Counted from the first letter of the stretch, positions 38,001-47,078 are shown. The stretch: DNA of 64,000 nt from Puniceicoccaceae bacterium (GCA_028285755.1 JANQOQ010000001.1:124001-188000); one strand, 5' to 3'. Numbers and translations are program-made. The notes: a model not told the origin generated them from the letters alone.

Positions 38001-38446
38001 CCAATCAGCTGGCAACTTTCAATGGCGCAAAAGCCAATGAAGGACGCCCAACCCAGGAGCTTCGGGAATGGCGCTGGAACCTCATCACCAACTACGAATT
38101 CGTAGATGGTCCTGACTGGCTGAACGGATTCGGCGTTGGGGGAGCAATCCGCTGGCAGGATGAAATTGCACTGGGTAATCCACTGATTACCGATGAGTTT
38201 GGAAACATCGTCCCAGATATCAACAACCCGATTATGGGAGATGCTGAAACCAATATCGATGTTTGGTTCACCTATAAAATGTCACTCGAAAAACTCGGCA
38301 CTGATCTACGCTTCCGTTTCGGAATCAAGAACCTGAATTCAGATGAAGGCTTGATTCCTGTAAACGTAAACCCGAATGGTGAAGTGCGCACCGTGCGTAT
38401 CGAGGCGCCGACATTTTACGAATTCACAACCAGTATTAGCTTTTAA
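35012..38446 (+). CDS. TonB-dependent receptor
   Basis: 1,144 residues. A signal peptide (about 1-30, ending SYAQ) is followed by an acidic stretch and a LSPYIVDSS segment, then LAGTRLRT and the plug domain (about 50-200; ITINRGPNAALFGLGSPGG is a typical plug motif). The remainder is a 22-strand-type barrel ending in the aromatic residue expected for outer-membrane insertion (TTSISF). There is no STN domain. It is divergent from the Tat oxidoreductase operon, is closed by a strong terminator, and precedes the ECF sigma/FecR pair. Probably imports an oligosaccharide or other large ligand; the ligand is not readable. Confidence 0.92.
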   Translation: MKIKNQSILRLPLAGIAIMTFAFVCKSYAQDEEDEDIFLLSPYIVDSSEDSGYLATSTLAGTRLRTLLSDVGASVTVVTNDFLDDIGVNDLDFLTYTGGTETIGANGNFSNASTTENVGTAREERTNARPQQNTRIRGLARADTTQNFYLTNAPFDGFNIDRITINRGPNAALFGLGSPGGILDASLKRALMDDFGQIQVKLDNFGTTRVVLDLNKEIIEDKLAVRVAVLDETVKWEQEQAFEDDDRFYAAVTIQPFKNTTIRANYTNGEITAARPEVLPPRDGVAVWDALGRPLWDPFTSNYYRSLSDFNNGIPVDPATEQIWNNAFFGTLSGGANQPTALFGQHDSGEMGGPGIPDGAIFRIQNNANYRFYPGGTGVNNIQWRRPRLTRDLIDEPVSEGLPFALGLSNEERAFYFDKRVTDTGFFNYREQLAYGVNKFERNEFNSYSISLEQTFFDNKAGIEFGYYNEEFEDDLRRWGQDIAVDMNIRLPDGSMNPNLGRVYAHGNGFAEPEFWDQSAARVTAFGEYDFAEEFDNKFVTWLGRQVLTLFAGTQDTDFRRETHMPGIGGGELESIRRGIPINPRIRGGVNRLNIVSYYGGPSLLDINDLSTADLQAPTVAQIPTTTDNFHLWDATTAVNIRDANGNLAPGFNVWDGVTANTVRLVDHVTDPNETFTWGNSRQKSEVESMAAILQSYFLDGHIVTTASWRRDEVTLFTGTGGRRDDGTNLNIPNELPELTDEFSPGEVEQSAFSVVAHAPDFITEALNGIRLSAHYVKSENTDAKGGFIDFYGESIALSSGETDEYGFALRTEDGKLDLKFTWYENTSIGAIENPITRINNIERDILQNNTEAELAAAGFIPMDPGFLVANEIEPTGADRFSNNGVPLVEYNSRNPQQSQVQSTSDVVSEGMEVELTYNPLKNWRIHLNVSQVEAVQSNIAPAVERYFNERLDHFRDIGTQIWMTTGRVFLEQPGMPENPENRLVNPITGEFHTQVANQLATFNGAKANEGRPTQELREWRWNLITNYEFVDGPDWLNGFGVGGAIRWQDEIALGNPLITDEFGNIVPDINNPIMGDAETNIDVWFTYKMSLEKLGTDLRFRFGIKNLNSDEGLIPVNVNPNGEVRTVRIEAPTFYEFTTSISF

Positions 38447-38474
38447 GTTACATTCATACATTGGGTTAATGACG

Positions 38475-38507
38475 AAAACGGCGGGATTCAGTTCCCGCCG
38501 TTTTTTT
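38475..38507 (+). terminator. Rho-independent terminator after the receptor
   Basis: A 7-bp GC stem CGGCGGG (38479-38485) and CCCGCCG (38494-38500), extended by A-T pairs, with an 8-base loop and seven T at 38501-38507. It begins about 30 bases after the receptor stop. Confidence 0.92.
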
Positions 38508-38597
38508 CCCTCAAAAATGAAATATCATAATAAGTATAATCAGTAGCCAATTTCTGCTTGATCTAATATCGAACATTAAGACTATTAATAACTTGTA

Positions 38598-39137
38598 ATG
38601 TTACCCGCATCTACCCACGAAGACCCCTGGTTTTCAGAAAACTGTTATATTCATGAGCCAGTCCTGCGGACCTGGCTCTGTTGTCGTTACCCCGGACTCA
38701 AAGAAGAAGTATCTGACATACTCCAGGAAGTTTTTATTAAGGCACTGCGGGTGTATCAAAAGAATGGAATCGATTCTCCCAAACCCTACTTATTCAGACT
38801 GACGCGCAATCTTGCAACTGATTACCTAAGGCGAAAAAAAGTAATCGAGTTTAAAGTTTTAGAGGAAAAGGAAGAGTCATTCGTGGTAGATAGTCAGACG
38901 GATATTCTCGACCACTTAAACAAACACCAGGAACTCGAATTGCTCAATAAAGCCATCAAAGCCCTACCTCCCAAATGCCGCCAGGTAATCACTCTGAGAA
39001 AGGTGGAGGGGTTATCTCATAAAGAAATTTGCAATCAACTGGGTATTAATGCTAATACCGTAGAAACCCAAATTTCAGTGGGTACTCGCAAGTTAAAACA
39101 ATTTTTCGAAAAATACCGGAAAGAATACACGGTTTGA
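38598..39137 (+). CDS. ECF-type RNA polymerase sigma factor
   Basis: 179 residues. Region 2 covers about residues 25-90 (DILQEVFIKALRVYQ, PYLFRLTRNLATDYLRRKK) and region 4 about 115-175 (LPPKCRQVITLRKVEGLSHKEI, then a helix-turn-helix). No region 3 or N-terminal region 1, so extracytoplasmic-function class, FecI-like. The stop overlaps or nearly touches the downstream FecR-type gene. With the STN-bearing receptor further down it forms a standard cell-surface signalling cassette in which ligand binding at the outer membrane releases the sigma factor. Confidence 0.9.
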   Translation: MLPASTHEDPWFSENCYIHEPVLRTWLCCRYPGLKEEVSDILQEVFIKALRVYQKNGIDSPKPYLFRLTRNLATDYLRRKKVIEFKVLEEKEESFVVDSQTDILDHLNKHQELELLNKAIKALPPKCRQVITLRKVEGLSHKEICNQLGINANTVETQISVGTRKLKQFFEKYRKEYTV

Positions 39138-39139
39138 GC

Positions 39140-40183
39140 ATGCAAAAGGGGAAAACAGACAACCAGAATTTTGATCTGGCTGAAGAAGCTGCTGCCCGAT
39201 GGCTAGCAAAGCTTGACCGTGATCTCACGGATCAGGAAGAAGCAGAGTTTATGGCCTGGCTTGAAGAGGCTCCAGAGCATGCAGAAGCACTTCAAAAGCT
39301 ACAGAAAGTATGGTCGTATTGTGATCGTATGGCACAAAGTGAAGCGATTCTAAATGCGCCTCCATCAGATACCTTCGCGCTTTTCAATAAACCCTGGATC
39401 TGGACGGCCGCAGCAATGCTCCTGATCACGATTTCGGGCTTTTTCACCTGGCAAACTATCACTGGCAGCACAGAAGCACCCACTCCCCTGGCCAATAGTG
39501 CATTTGCTACTACCTATGAACGTCATGTACTTGAAGATGGATCGGTCGTTGAGATGGATGTGGGTTCTCAGGTCATGGTCAACTACACAGAGAAGGAGCG
39601 TAACCTGGACTTAATCTCCGGTCAGGCCCACTTTATTGTAGAAAAGAATAAGCAGCGACCCTTTGTTGTGAACGTGTCCGGCGTAAGTGTACTGGCAGTC
39701 GGCACCGCTTTCAGCGTATCCCTGAACGATGGTTTCATGGAAGTGCTGGTGACTGAAGGCAAAGTTAAACTCAAGGAAGAGTCTAAGGACACATCGATCG
39801 AAACCCCTGCTGAATCTGGGGAAAAGCCAGCGTTGCACCAAAGGCTGGTGGCCGGACAAAGAACCATCCTTAACCTCAGGGAAAAACAAACGAATCCTGA
39901 AATTATAGAAGCAAGCACCCAGGAAATTGTTCGAAAATTGTCCTGGAGAGATGAAATTATAGAATTTGCATCTACACCACTCATTGAGGTGGTAGAGCAG
40001 CTCAATAAGCGTAATTTTGAGCAGATAATTATTTTGAACAAAGATTTGAATACCCTTAAGATCAATGCCACCATCAAGCCCAACAATTTACATGGCTTTT
40101 TGGAGATGCTGCATTTCTCAGCAGGGATCAATTATGAAAAGAGCGATGCAGGCAAAATATTGCTTCGTAAGGCAGATCAATAA
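39140..40183 (+). CDS. FecR-family anti-sigma factor / sensor
   Basis: 347 residues from the ATG at 39140; a TTG at 39134 overlapping the sigma factor stop is an alternative. The cytosolic N-terminus (AARWLAKLDRDLTDQEEAEF, about 15-35) has the FecR anti-sigma pattern, a single membrane helix lies near 82-104 (WIWTAAAMLLITISGFFTW), and the periplasmic FecR domain follows (ERHVLEDGSVVEMDVGSQV, LISGQAHFIVEKN, VLAVGTAFSV). The C-terminal part has an STN/DUF4974-like segment. It transmits the receptor signal to the sigma factor encoded just upstream. Confidence 0.9.
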   Translation: MQKGKTDNQNFDLAEEAAARWLAKLDRDLTDQEEAEFMAWLEEAPEHAEALQKLQKVWSYCDRMAQSEAILNAPPSDTFALFNKPWIWTAAAMLLITISGFFTWQTITGSTEAPTPLANSAFATTYERHVLEDGSVVEMDVGSQVMVNYTEKERNLDLISGQAHFIVEKNKQRPFVVNVSGVSVLAVGTAFSVSLNDGFMEVLVTEGKVKLKEESKDTSIETPAESGEKPALHQRLVAGQRTILNLREKQTNPEIIEASTQEIVRKLSWRDEIIEFASTPLIEVVEQLNKRNFEQIIILNKDLNTLKINATIKPNNLHGFLEMLHFSAGINYEKSDAGKILLRKADQ

Positions 40184-40279
40184 CCATAGGTTTGCTCTTC
40201 TGCGTTTGATTGCGATTTTGTATTCAATATTGTTTAAAAAGTTAAAATTCTTTTAGCGGTTCTCATCTAATTATTCGTG

Positions 40280-40304
40280 TTGGAGCACAACTGAGTTGCT
40301 CCAA
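40280..40304 (+). repeat. Inverted repeat before the STN receptor gene
   Basis: TTGGAGCA (40280-40287) and TGCTCCAA (40297-40304) form a perfect 8-bp stem with a 9-base loop, 18 bases before the first receptor start codon. No T-run follows, so it is unlikely to be a terminator. It may be an operator or a leader hairpin affecting translation. Confidence 0.4.
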
Positions 40305-40322
40305 TGAAGCTATACTACCCCC

Positions 40323-43300
40323 ATGTCGAATCAGATATTTGCACCATTATCATATATGATGCGAATACACCTGCTCTGCGTGCTGATGGGCAGCATCCTC
40401 GTGATGCCGCTTATTGCAGCAGACAAAAGGGTGGTACATTTCGACGTACCTGCGGGACCCGCCATTCAGACATTGCGAATGGCAGTCATTCAGGCAGAAG
40501 TCGAAATCGTATTTATCGATTCGATCGTGGAGGGAGTAGTCACCAATCCGGTAAGCGGCCAATACACCGTTTCCGAGGCGCTGGCGATCATGGTGGAAGG
40601 GACGCAGCTCGTTATCAATACGGTGGAAACCGAGGCCGCATTTGCGGTTTCACGCTCCCCCGATACAGGCCCATTATCCCAGCCTGTGGTTGATATCGAA
40701 TCCCAAAATAAAACCATAACTATGAATAATTCGAATAACCCTAGGAATAACCTATTCACGCGCCTGATGCGTGGTGTCGGCACCCTGCTGGTCGCCGGGA
40801 TCACCGCAGACGCTGTCTCCCAGGATCTTTCCGAAGACGGAGACATCTACGAACTATCCCCCTTCGTTGTAAGCACCGAGGAAGGATGGACAGCCACCGA
40901 AACTCTGGCAGGAAGTCGCCTCAAAACCGACCTCAAAGACATTGCTGCTCAAGTAGAGGTAATGACACTTGATTTCATGGATGACTTTGGAGTCACCAGT
41001 GTGGAGGAAGCTCTGATTTACTCGATAAATGTAGCGAACCCGGATGACCGAATCACCGGTAACGGCTTGGGCTTTGGGGTTACCCAGATCTCAAACTTCA
41101 GCGATATTCGTGGCTTAGGTGGAGGCACACTCTCTCGTAACTTTTTCGAAACTATCTTGCCGAGTGATAATTACAATATTACACGCCTGACGATTGCATC
41201 CGGTCCTCAAGCCGTTTTGTTTGGAACGGGTAGTCCTGCGGGTGTACTGGATGTCACCAATACACGCGCTGAGCTGAGCAGAGATTTCGGCTCTCTGGAA
41301 CTGCAATTTGATGATTTTGGCGGCGAGCGCTATGTGATTGATTATAATAAGGTTATCATTGATGATGTATTGGCAATTCGGGGTGCTGCCATGCATGAGC
41401 GCAGAAAGCAGGAATGGGAGCCTAATCATGATGATAGCGACCGTTATTACGTAACAGCCCTCTTCCGCCCTTTTGAAAAGACAACCATCTCAGTACACTA
41501 CGAAAATGTAGAACTGGATCGTAACCGGGCTTCACGCATGTTGCCGATAGATGAGTTCTCCCCCTGGTTTGTAGCCGGCCAGCCCGTATTTGCAAACACC
41601 TGGAATTCTACGGGACCGGGTAATCTTACGGATCCCGTTTTTAATCGCTCACCGGACAGCGTAACCCTGCTCGTTGGACCGAACAATGCAAACGGACTGG
41701 CACCCATGAGCTTTAATGATATGGCTGAGATTGAAGGCCCGGAAGACTTTCCAGATGTACCCAATCAGGATGATGATGCTGATGGCTGGACCACATCCGA
41801 TAATCAGCCGTGGTTCCCATGGGACATCAATCCACGGGGTAATCTCTTCAATCAAACCTTGGAAGCAGATGCCATCTTTGTTTCGGTAGAGCAACAAATC
41901 ACAGAGAAATTATTCTTTGAATTCGCTTACAGTAAGGAAGAAGTCGATCAATTCAATAGTAACGCGGGCGCATCCAATACAGTGCACGTGGATCCGAATC
42001 AATTCCTTCCCGATGGAGTAACACCCAACCCAAATTTTGGCAAATTTTACACGGATGGTATCCCTAGTTTTCAGGAACAGTATGATGAGCTTGAAGCCTG
42101 GCGCTTTTCGGCCTCCTACGAATTCGATTTCGCCGATAAATTTCAGGATAATAAAGTGCTCAAATGGTTCGGCCTTCATCGCATTGGTGCACTGATTTCC
42201 GAAGACACTAAAATCAATACCAACCAACAAGGCATGCGCTATCGCATCATCCCGGGGCCCGGTGAATCTGATCCTGTATTTGACTTCACCGATGGATTTA
42301 CTCCTATCGGTAATCGCCGTTGGGGCACAAATGCAGATCGCCAGGTACGCACGCGTTATTATTACACAGATCCCGGAAGCGATGCGCCTTACAGTGATTT
42401 CAAGTTCGACGGATCGCCATTGACCTTGACTCAATCCAATGGTCAGACTTACACGATTGATCCACTCAATTACGGCTACACTAACGGCGACGGTGCACGC
42501 CTTCTGGGGGGTAATGGTGCCAGTGGAACTTATGCCGTTAATGAAAGCTGGATGCTTACCTACCAGGGCTATTTCCTGGATGGGCGAATCGTTGCCACCT
42601 ATGGTTATCGCGATATTACCGCAAAAAACCGCACGCTTCAAGGCTCAACCCGTGATAATAACACCGGTCTCTGGCCTTATTTCCGTGATCTGGAGTTTGG
42701 CGACTTCAATGAGGATCAAACCGGCATCGTACGCACCCAGGGGCTGGCTGTTCATCCATTCCAGGGATGGTTCGACTTCGGTGGTGTCGTGAGCGACTTT
42801 ACTGTGCACTTCAATAAATCAGATACATTCCAGCCGAATATCGGTCGTTTCAGCCCTTATGGAGATGAGTATCCCGGAGCTGAAGGGGAAGGCGAGGATT
42901 ATGGTTTCCGCATCGATTTATTCGATAATAAGCTCAGCATCGAATACAACGAGTTTGAACTCACAGGAGGCCCCAGCCGTGCTGCGAATGTGCCCTTTAA
43001 CCGCTGGCGGGATCCGGTATGGAACATTGAAAACCGTATCCGTAATCTGTGGCCGGATGTGCCCATCCTTAATGAAGGTTCCGGCGGTTTCCGTGAGCTG
43101 GGTCGTGCAAATTACTGGGTCATGAGTGACAACACCTCTGAAGGTCGTGAAATCGTGATCATTGCCCGTCCGATTCGAGGTTTAAACATTCGCTTCACGT
43201 ATACGGATCGGGATACTATCGAATCCAATATTGGTCAGGATTGGTTTGACTGGATTGACGAACGTCTGCCCGTATGGCAAAGCCTGAATGTTCCTGAGGG

Positions 43301-43871
43301 AGGCGTAAGCAACCCACGTGATCTCAATGGAGATGGTCAAATCGGCGTATGGACCTGGGACACTGCCTGGTATCAGGATAACAATGGCGGTAGCGAGACG
43401 GTTGCTGAACGCTACCAAAACGAAACCGTCAATGGCCCCTTCGGTGCTGCGATTGTGACTGCACTCGACGGCAAGGCCAACGAGTTTGACCGTGCGGAAA
43501 GCTGGAACCTGAACACCAACTACACCTTCCAGGATGGCCGCCTCAAAGGTTTCCGTGTGGGAGGTGCATTGCGCTGGCGTTCCGCTCCCCTGCTGGACTA
43601 TGGGCAAACCACCCTGAACGGCAACCCCATCGTAGACCTGAACAATCCGTTCTATGGTGAAGAAGAACTTAAGGTAGACCTCGCATTGACTTACAACGGT
43701 ACCACGGATTTACTCTTCGGTGAGCGCGACTACCGGATTCAACTCAACGTTCGCAATGCAATGGATTCGGACGGAAATGTCCCCGTTACCACTACCATTG
43801 ATGGTAGACCCACTCGTATTGCACGTGTAGAAGGCAGAAGGGTTATCCTCTCCTTCGAGATCGATTTGTAA
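40323..43871 (+). CDS. TonB-dependent receptor with N-terminal STN domain
   Basis: 1,182 residues; an ATG at 40356, next to the first signal peptide, is an alternative start. After a signal peptide (about 12-33) comes an STN (secretin/TonB N-terminal) domain, about 38-115, containing FDVPAGPAIQTLR and a GQYTVSEALAIMVEGTQL segment, the signalling domain of FecA-type transducers. From residue 134 a second signal-peptide-like stretch appears (LFTRLMRGVGTLLVAGITA), followed by the acidic LSPFVVS and LAGSRLKT start normally found at the mature N-terminus of these receptors. The plug and barrel follow (LTIASGPQAVLFGTGSPAG near 288-306). It lies behind the sigma/FecR pair and probably signals to it. 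Confidence 0.9.
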   Translation: MSNQIFAPLSYMMRIHLLCVLMGSILVMPLIAADKRVVHFDVPAGPAIQTLRMAVIQAEVEIVFIDSIVEGVVTNPVSGQYTVSEALAIMVEGTQLVINTVETEAAFAVSRSPDTGPLSQPVVDIESQNKTITMNNSNNPRNNLFTRLMRGVGTLLVAGITADAVSQDLSEDGDIYELSPFVVSTEEGWTATETLAGSRLKTDLKDIAAQVEVMTLDFMDDFGVTSVEEALIYSINVANPDDRITGNGLGFGVTQISNFSDIRGLGGGTLSRNFFETILPSDNYNITRLTIASGPQAVLFGTGSPAGVLDVTNTRAELSRDFGSLELQFDDFGGERYVIDYNKVIIDDVLAIRGAAMHERRKQEWEPNHDDSDRYYVTALFRPFEKTTISVHYENVELDRNRASRMLPIDEFSPWFVAGQPVFANTWNSTGPGNLTDPVFNRSPDSVTLLVGPNNANGLAPMSFNDMAEIEGPEDFPDVPNQDDDADGWTTSDNQPWFPWDINPRGNLFNQTLEADAIFVSVEQQITEKLFFEFAYSKEEVDQFNSNAGASNTVHVDPNQFLPDGVTPNPNFGKFYTDGIPSFQEQYDELEAWRFSASYEFDFADKFQDNKVLKWFGLHRIGALISEDTKINTNQQGMRYRIIPGPGESDPVFDFTDGFTPIGNRRWGTNADRQVRTRYYYTDPGSDAPYSDFKFDGSPLTLTQSNGQTYTIDPLNYGYTNGDGARLLGGNGASGTYAVNESWMLTYQGYFLDGRIVATYGYRDITAKNRTLQGSTRDNNTGLWPYFRDLEFGDFNEDQTGIVRTQGLAVHPFQGWFDFGGVVSDFTVHFNKSDTFQPNIGRFSPYGDEYPGAEGEGEDYGFRIDLFDNKLSIEYNEFELTGGPSRAANVPFNRWRDPVWNIENRIRNLWPDVPILNEGSGGFRELGRANYWVMSDNTSEGREIVIIARPIRGLNIRFTYTDRDTIESNIGQDWFDWIDERLPVWQSLNVPEGGVSNPRDLNGDGQIGVWTWDTAWYQDNNGGSETVAERYQNETVNGPFGAAIVTALDGKANEFDRAESWNLNTNYTFQDGRLKGFRVGGALRWRSAPLLDYGQTTLNGNPIVDLNNPFYGEEELKVDLALTYNGTTDLLFGERDYRIQLNVRNAMDSDGNVPVTTTIDGRPTRIARVEGRRVILSFEIDL

Positions 43872-43898
43872 TTAACAACTGGGATAATTACACTGTGC

Positions 43899-43933
43899 GG
43901 GTCTGCCGATGGGTATCGGCAGGCCCCTTTTTT
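43899..43933 (+). terminator. Rho-independent terminator after the STN receptor
   Basis: A 12-bp stem (43899-43910 with 43915-43926, one G-U pair), loop GGGT, followed by six T at 43928-43933. It lies 27 bases after the receptor stop. Confidence 0.92.
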
Positions 43934-44014
43934 ATGTACCTTGCTGACTGGTTCTTATTTAAAAGGTTTTACTCAAAAGCACCATAGCTGATCTAAAATA
44001 GTTTTGGGGGTAAT

Positions 44015-45565
44015 ATGCACTCAGTACTACTATACAAGAAACCCCTATATAACGTTATGAAACCACCCAGTCTTTTAACCATCGCAGGATTTATACTCTT
44101 AACCCTACATGCCGAAACTGAAAGGCCCAACATTCTGTTTATCCTCACCGATGATCAGGGTTGGCCTACGCTGGGAGCTTTTGGAGGGGAGATCGTGCCT
44201 ACTCCCAATTTGGACAAACTCGCAGACAATGGAGCTATATTAACCGATTTTTACGTTACCTCTCAATGTACTCCCACACGCGCAAGTTTCATGACCGGTC
44301 AATACACCGCACGTCACGGGCTATGGCATGTTTTAGGATGGTATGGCTATCCCTGGGCTAAGGTACAAGAACCTGCCTATTCACTAAATTACGCACGCAC
44401 TGCATTTACCGTTTCAAAAGGCCTAAAAGCTGCAGGTTATCGCACAGGTATTATTGGCAAATGGCATCTCACAAATAACGAAGATGGCTACTATGATCAC
44501 CTCTTTCCTCATGCGTCCCACTACTACGGGTTCGATCATTCCCGTGAAAAAATCCCGAAATCCATTTTCGAGTACGACCGGGGAGTCGAAATGCTTACCA
44601 ATCAAGCCATAGAGTTCATCGAGGATTCAAAGGAAACTCCATGGTTCTGTTTTCTTTCTCATCACATGATCCATGGCAAAGTTTTCGCCCCAGAGAAGCT
44701 GGTTAAAAAATATGAGAATATGGGCTATTCGGAAGATGGACCTTTCAGAGCCACTTACCTTGCAGGTTTAGAGCAAATTGACATCCAAACCGGGCGGCTC
44801 ATTAATTATCTGGAAAATGAAGGTTTATTAGAAAGAACTCTCATTATTTTTACTAGCGACAATGGCGGTATAGATACGCATTTCCAGTTTCCGATAAAGA
44901 ATCCTGTTACGGAAAAATCGCCGCGTATTCAAACTCGCTATCGTGAATACCCCAATGATCCACTTCGTATGGGTAAGGGTAGTGGATATGAAGGAGGTAT
45001 TCGTGTGCCCTTTATAGCGCATTTGCCTTCAAGAATACCTGCCGGTCAAGTGATCAATACACCCGCGCATATCATCGATATGATGCCAACTTTTTTTGAA
45101 CTGACAGGTGCTCAGGCCCCTATGGATCATACGCTGGATGGTATTAGTCTGATAGACATCCTAGCAGGGAATGAACCCACTGATGAACGTGCTATTTTTC
45201 AATACTATCCATTCTATGACCTGAGATGGGCGTTAACACCTTCCGCAAGTATCCGTAAGGGCAAATACAAGCTTATCGAGTTTTATGGAGATCAGGTGGA
45301 CGACTCCGGACAATTCCATGAAGGTTACAAATTAGAACTCTATGATTTGCAAAACGACCTGGGTGAAACCCACAATTTAGCCGATGAAGAACCTGAAACT
45401 GTCGAGTACCTGAAAACAGAGTTACATCAATGGATGCACGATATCGGAGCTGAAATCCCACAATTAAATCCGCACTTCGATCCACTCAGACGACTGGACG
45501 AAGTGCGCGAAATGCCTGATTTTGTAATTGAGCAATACGAGCAAAGTCGGTTTCGACAGCATTAA
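44015..45565 (+). CDS. Sulfatase (S1 family, formylglycine type)
   Basis: 516 residues as listed; an ATG at 44057 gives a better signal peptide (KPPSLLTIAGFILLTLHA), but the ATG at 44015 has a G-rich ribosome site 4 bases upstream. The N-terminal metal-binding segment is ILFILTDDQGW, and the formylglycine signature is C-T-P-T-R-A-S with Cys85 as the modified residue (MTGQYTARHG follows). GKWHLTNN and FTSDNGG are also family motifs. An anaerobic or FGE-type maturase, not in the window, is needed. In this locus the sulfatase may desulfate galactan (agar, porphyran or carrageenan) oligosaccharides; specificity is inferred from neighbours only. Convergent with the SGNH gene. Confidence 0.9.
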   Translation: MHSVLLYKKPLYNVMKPPSLLTIAGFILLTLHAETERPNILFILTDDQGWPTLGAFGGEIVPTPNLDKLADNGAILTDFYVTSQCTPTRASFMTGQYTARHGLWHVLGWYGYPWAKVQEPAYSLNYARTAFTVSKGLKAAGYRTGIIGKWHLTNNEDGYYDHLFPHASHYYGFDHSREKIPKSIFEYDRGVEMLTNQAIEFIEDSKETPWFCFLSHHMIHGKVFAPEKLVKKYENMGYSEDGPFRATYLAGLEQIDIQTGRLINYLENEGLLERTLIIFTSDNGGIDTHFQFPIKNPVTEKSPRIQTRYREYPNDPLRMGKGSGYEGGIRVPFIAHLPSRIPAGQVINTPAHIIDMMPTFFELTGAQAPMDHTLDGISLIDILAGNEPTDERAIFQYYPFYDLRWALTPSASIRKGKYKLIEFYGDQVDDSGQFHEGYKLELYDLQNDLGETHNLADEEPETVEYLKTELHQWMHDIGAEIPQLNPHFDPLRRLDEVREMPDFVIEQYEQSRFRQH

Positions 45566-45569
45566 TGCA

Positions 45570-47036
45570 TTACTCCTCGGGAGTAGGCGCCAGGAAATGC
45601 TTAAACTGTTCATAGTCGAAATCACTTGGCCCAATGCCCATATGTTCAAACTCACCCGCTGGAATCATAGGCTTATAAATGCGAATCTGCGATAGAGGGG
45701 GAGGATTACCCTTACTGACGAGCATGAGCGTGTGTTTCTTATTATCCAGACCATCCACGATCGTATGAGAGAGCATACGATCATCTTCCAGTTGAAATTT
45801 TGGAAACAATAAATCGTCACCCAACTTTACAGTCTTCCATTGCACCTGCATTCCCGGCTCATAGCTGGCATACTCAAAATTCTCCAACTTGCGGGCAACC
45901 ACCCAATCCCTGGGATCGATTACCACCTGACCGGAATCCGATACGAACCGTTCAGTGCTCTTACCACTGCCATCCGGGCCTGTCACACTGCCACTGAGGC
46001 TGAACGCTACCTCAAAGGTTTCAGGATCAATACTATCCAAAGTGAGTGACCACACCTGAGGTACCGGCATGGTTTCAAATCCAATATACATGATCTCCGG
46101 CCAAATCAGAGGAAACGATATTCCGGTCGCGCGTGAGTGCAGATAACTGCTAGCAAGCTCAGATGGCTTCTTACCATCAATATAGACTTCGCAGCTGGAG
46201 CCCCCGCCTCCATGATTCATGATATCAACGCGGCTCCCCTCAAACTCAAATTCCAGCACGCCGTCTTGCCATTGAACATCCCCTTCGCGGCCAATGGATA
46301 AGGTTGTTACGAGCTCTTCACTCAGATCCGTTTTTAGGGCCGGTATATGGACCATGGAATTCAAAGCAATCTCTGCCATCAGCTCCTTACCTTGCTCATT
46401 CAGGTGTACGGAATCGGTGAGCAATACACCGGGCTCAAGACCTGATTTTTCCAAAAAAGCTTTCCAGGGCCAACGAACGTCAACCAGTTCGCAATCGTAC
46501 TCCTTAGCGACCGCAGGGAGGAATTTATCAAAAAAGGTGTCCCAATCATCCAGTTCATAACTCCCATCCGGTTGTAGACTTTCCCGTCTCCAGTGGCTTG
46601 TCATGATCATGACCTCCGTTGCTGTGCGCTGTCGGATCGTATGGATGATGCGCTCATATTCGATTTGGCTGCCCAGTACGTGAAAAATAACGAGGTCAGG
46701 CTTCGCCAACAGAACATCCTTTTCAACCATGCGCACTAAATATTGAGAGGCAAAACCACCGAGTGCCCAATTCCTAACAGTCAGATCGGCGTGCGGATAG
46801 CGTTGCCTGAGCTCACGCTCAACGTATTTGTGCCATCGACTTCCAATGATTGATTGACCGTAAAAGAAAATGGTCACCTCATTCCGATTTTCCGGTGTAC
46901 TTTCAGCGAGCAGGCCCATGGTACGCTGGATGTGCTGCCCCGGAATACCCGGTCGATTGCTCGGGTGGTGCATCGCAGATACCTGCAACGCGAGTATAAA
47001 TAAAACAATATAAGTAAGTCCGTATTTGTGTGTCAT
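45570..47036 (-). CDS. Exported SGNH/GDSL-family hydrolase
   Basis: 488 residues with a signal peptide (about 8-21). SGNH blocks are visible: block I FYGQSIIGSRW (Ser nucleophile, GQS in place of GDS), block II NWALGGFAS, and block V with TDSVHLNEQG holding the catalytic Asp-x-x-His. The C-terminal half is a beta-rich extension of about 250 residues of unknown role. Such enzymes are commonly carbohydrate esterases that remove acetyl groups. It is convergent with the sulfatase, with a gap of four bases, and on the same strand as the GH117-like gene upstream. Role in deacylating a galactan is inferred. Confidence 0.78.
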   Translation of the reverse strand: MTHKYGLTYIVLFILALQVSAMHHPSNRPGIPGQHIQRTMGLLAESTPENRNEVTIFFYGQSIIGSRWHKYVERELRQRYPHADLTVRNWALGGFASQYLVRMVEKDVLLAKPDLVIFHVLGSQIEYERIIHTIRQRTATEVMIMTSHWRRESLQPDGSYELDDWDTFFDKFLPAVAKEYDCELVDVRWPWKAFLEKSGLEPGVLLTDSVHLNEQGKELMAEIALNSMVHIPALKTDLSEELVTTLSIGREGDVQWQDGVLEFEFEGSRVDIMNHGGGGSSCEVYIDGKKPSELASSYLHSRATGISFPLIWPEIMYIGFETMPVPQVWSLTLDSIDPETFEVAFSLSGSVTGPDGSGKSTERFVSDSGQVVIDPRDWVVARKLENFEYASYEPGMQVQWKTVKLGDDLLFPKFQLEDDRMLSHTIVDGLDNKKHTLMLVSKGNPPPLSQIRIYKPMIPAGEFEHMGIGPSDFDYEQFKHFLAPTPEE

Positions 47037-47047
47037 AAAAATAATCG

Positions 47048-47075
47048 TTGGTTTCGTCTAAGGGAGACGAACCAA
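47048..47075 (-). repeat. Hairpin before the SGNH hydrolase gene
   Basis: Arms at 47048-47059 and 47065-47075 are complementary (11 pairs with a single-base bulge) around a five-base loop, in the gap between the secreted-protein gene and the SGNH gene. The T-rich stretch lies on the wrong side for a minus-strand terminator, so it may be an RNA-processing or translation-control hairpin. Confidence 0.4.
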
Positions 47076-47078
47076 AAA

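Noticed and set aside
40304-40693. Open frame beside the STN receptor start
   Set aside because: Shadow of the receptor gene with no family features; the receptor frame has the signal peptide and STN domain.
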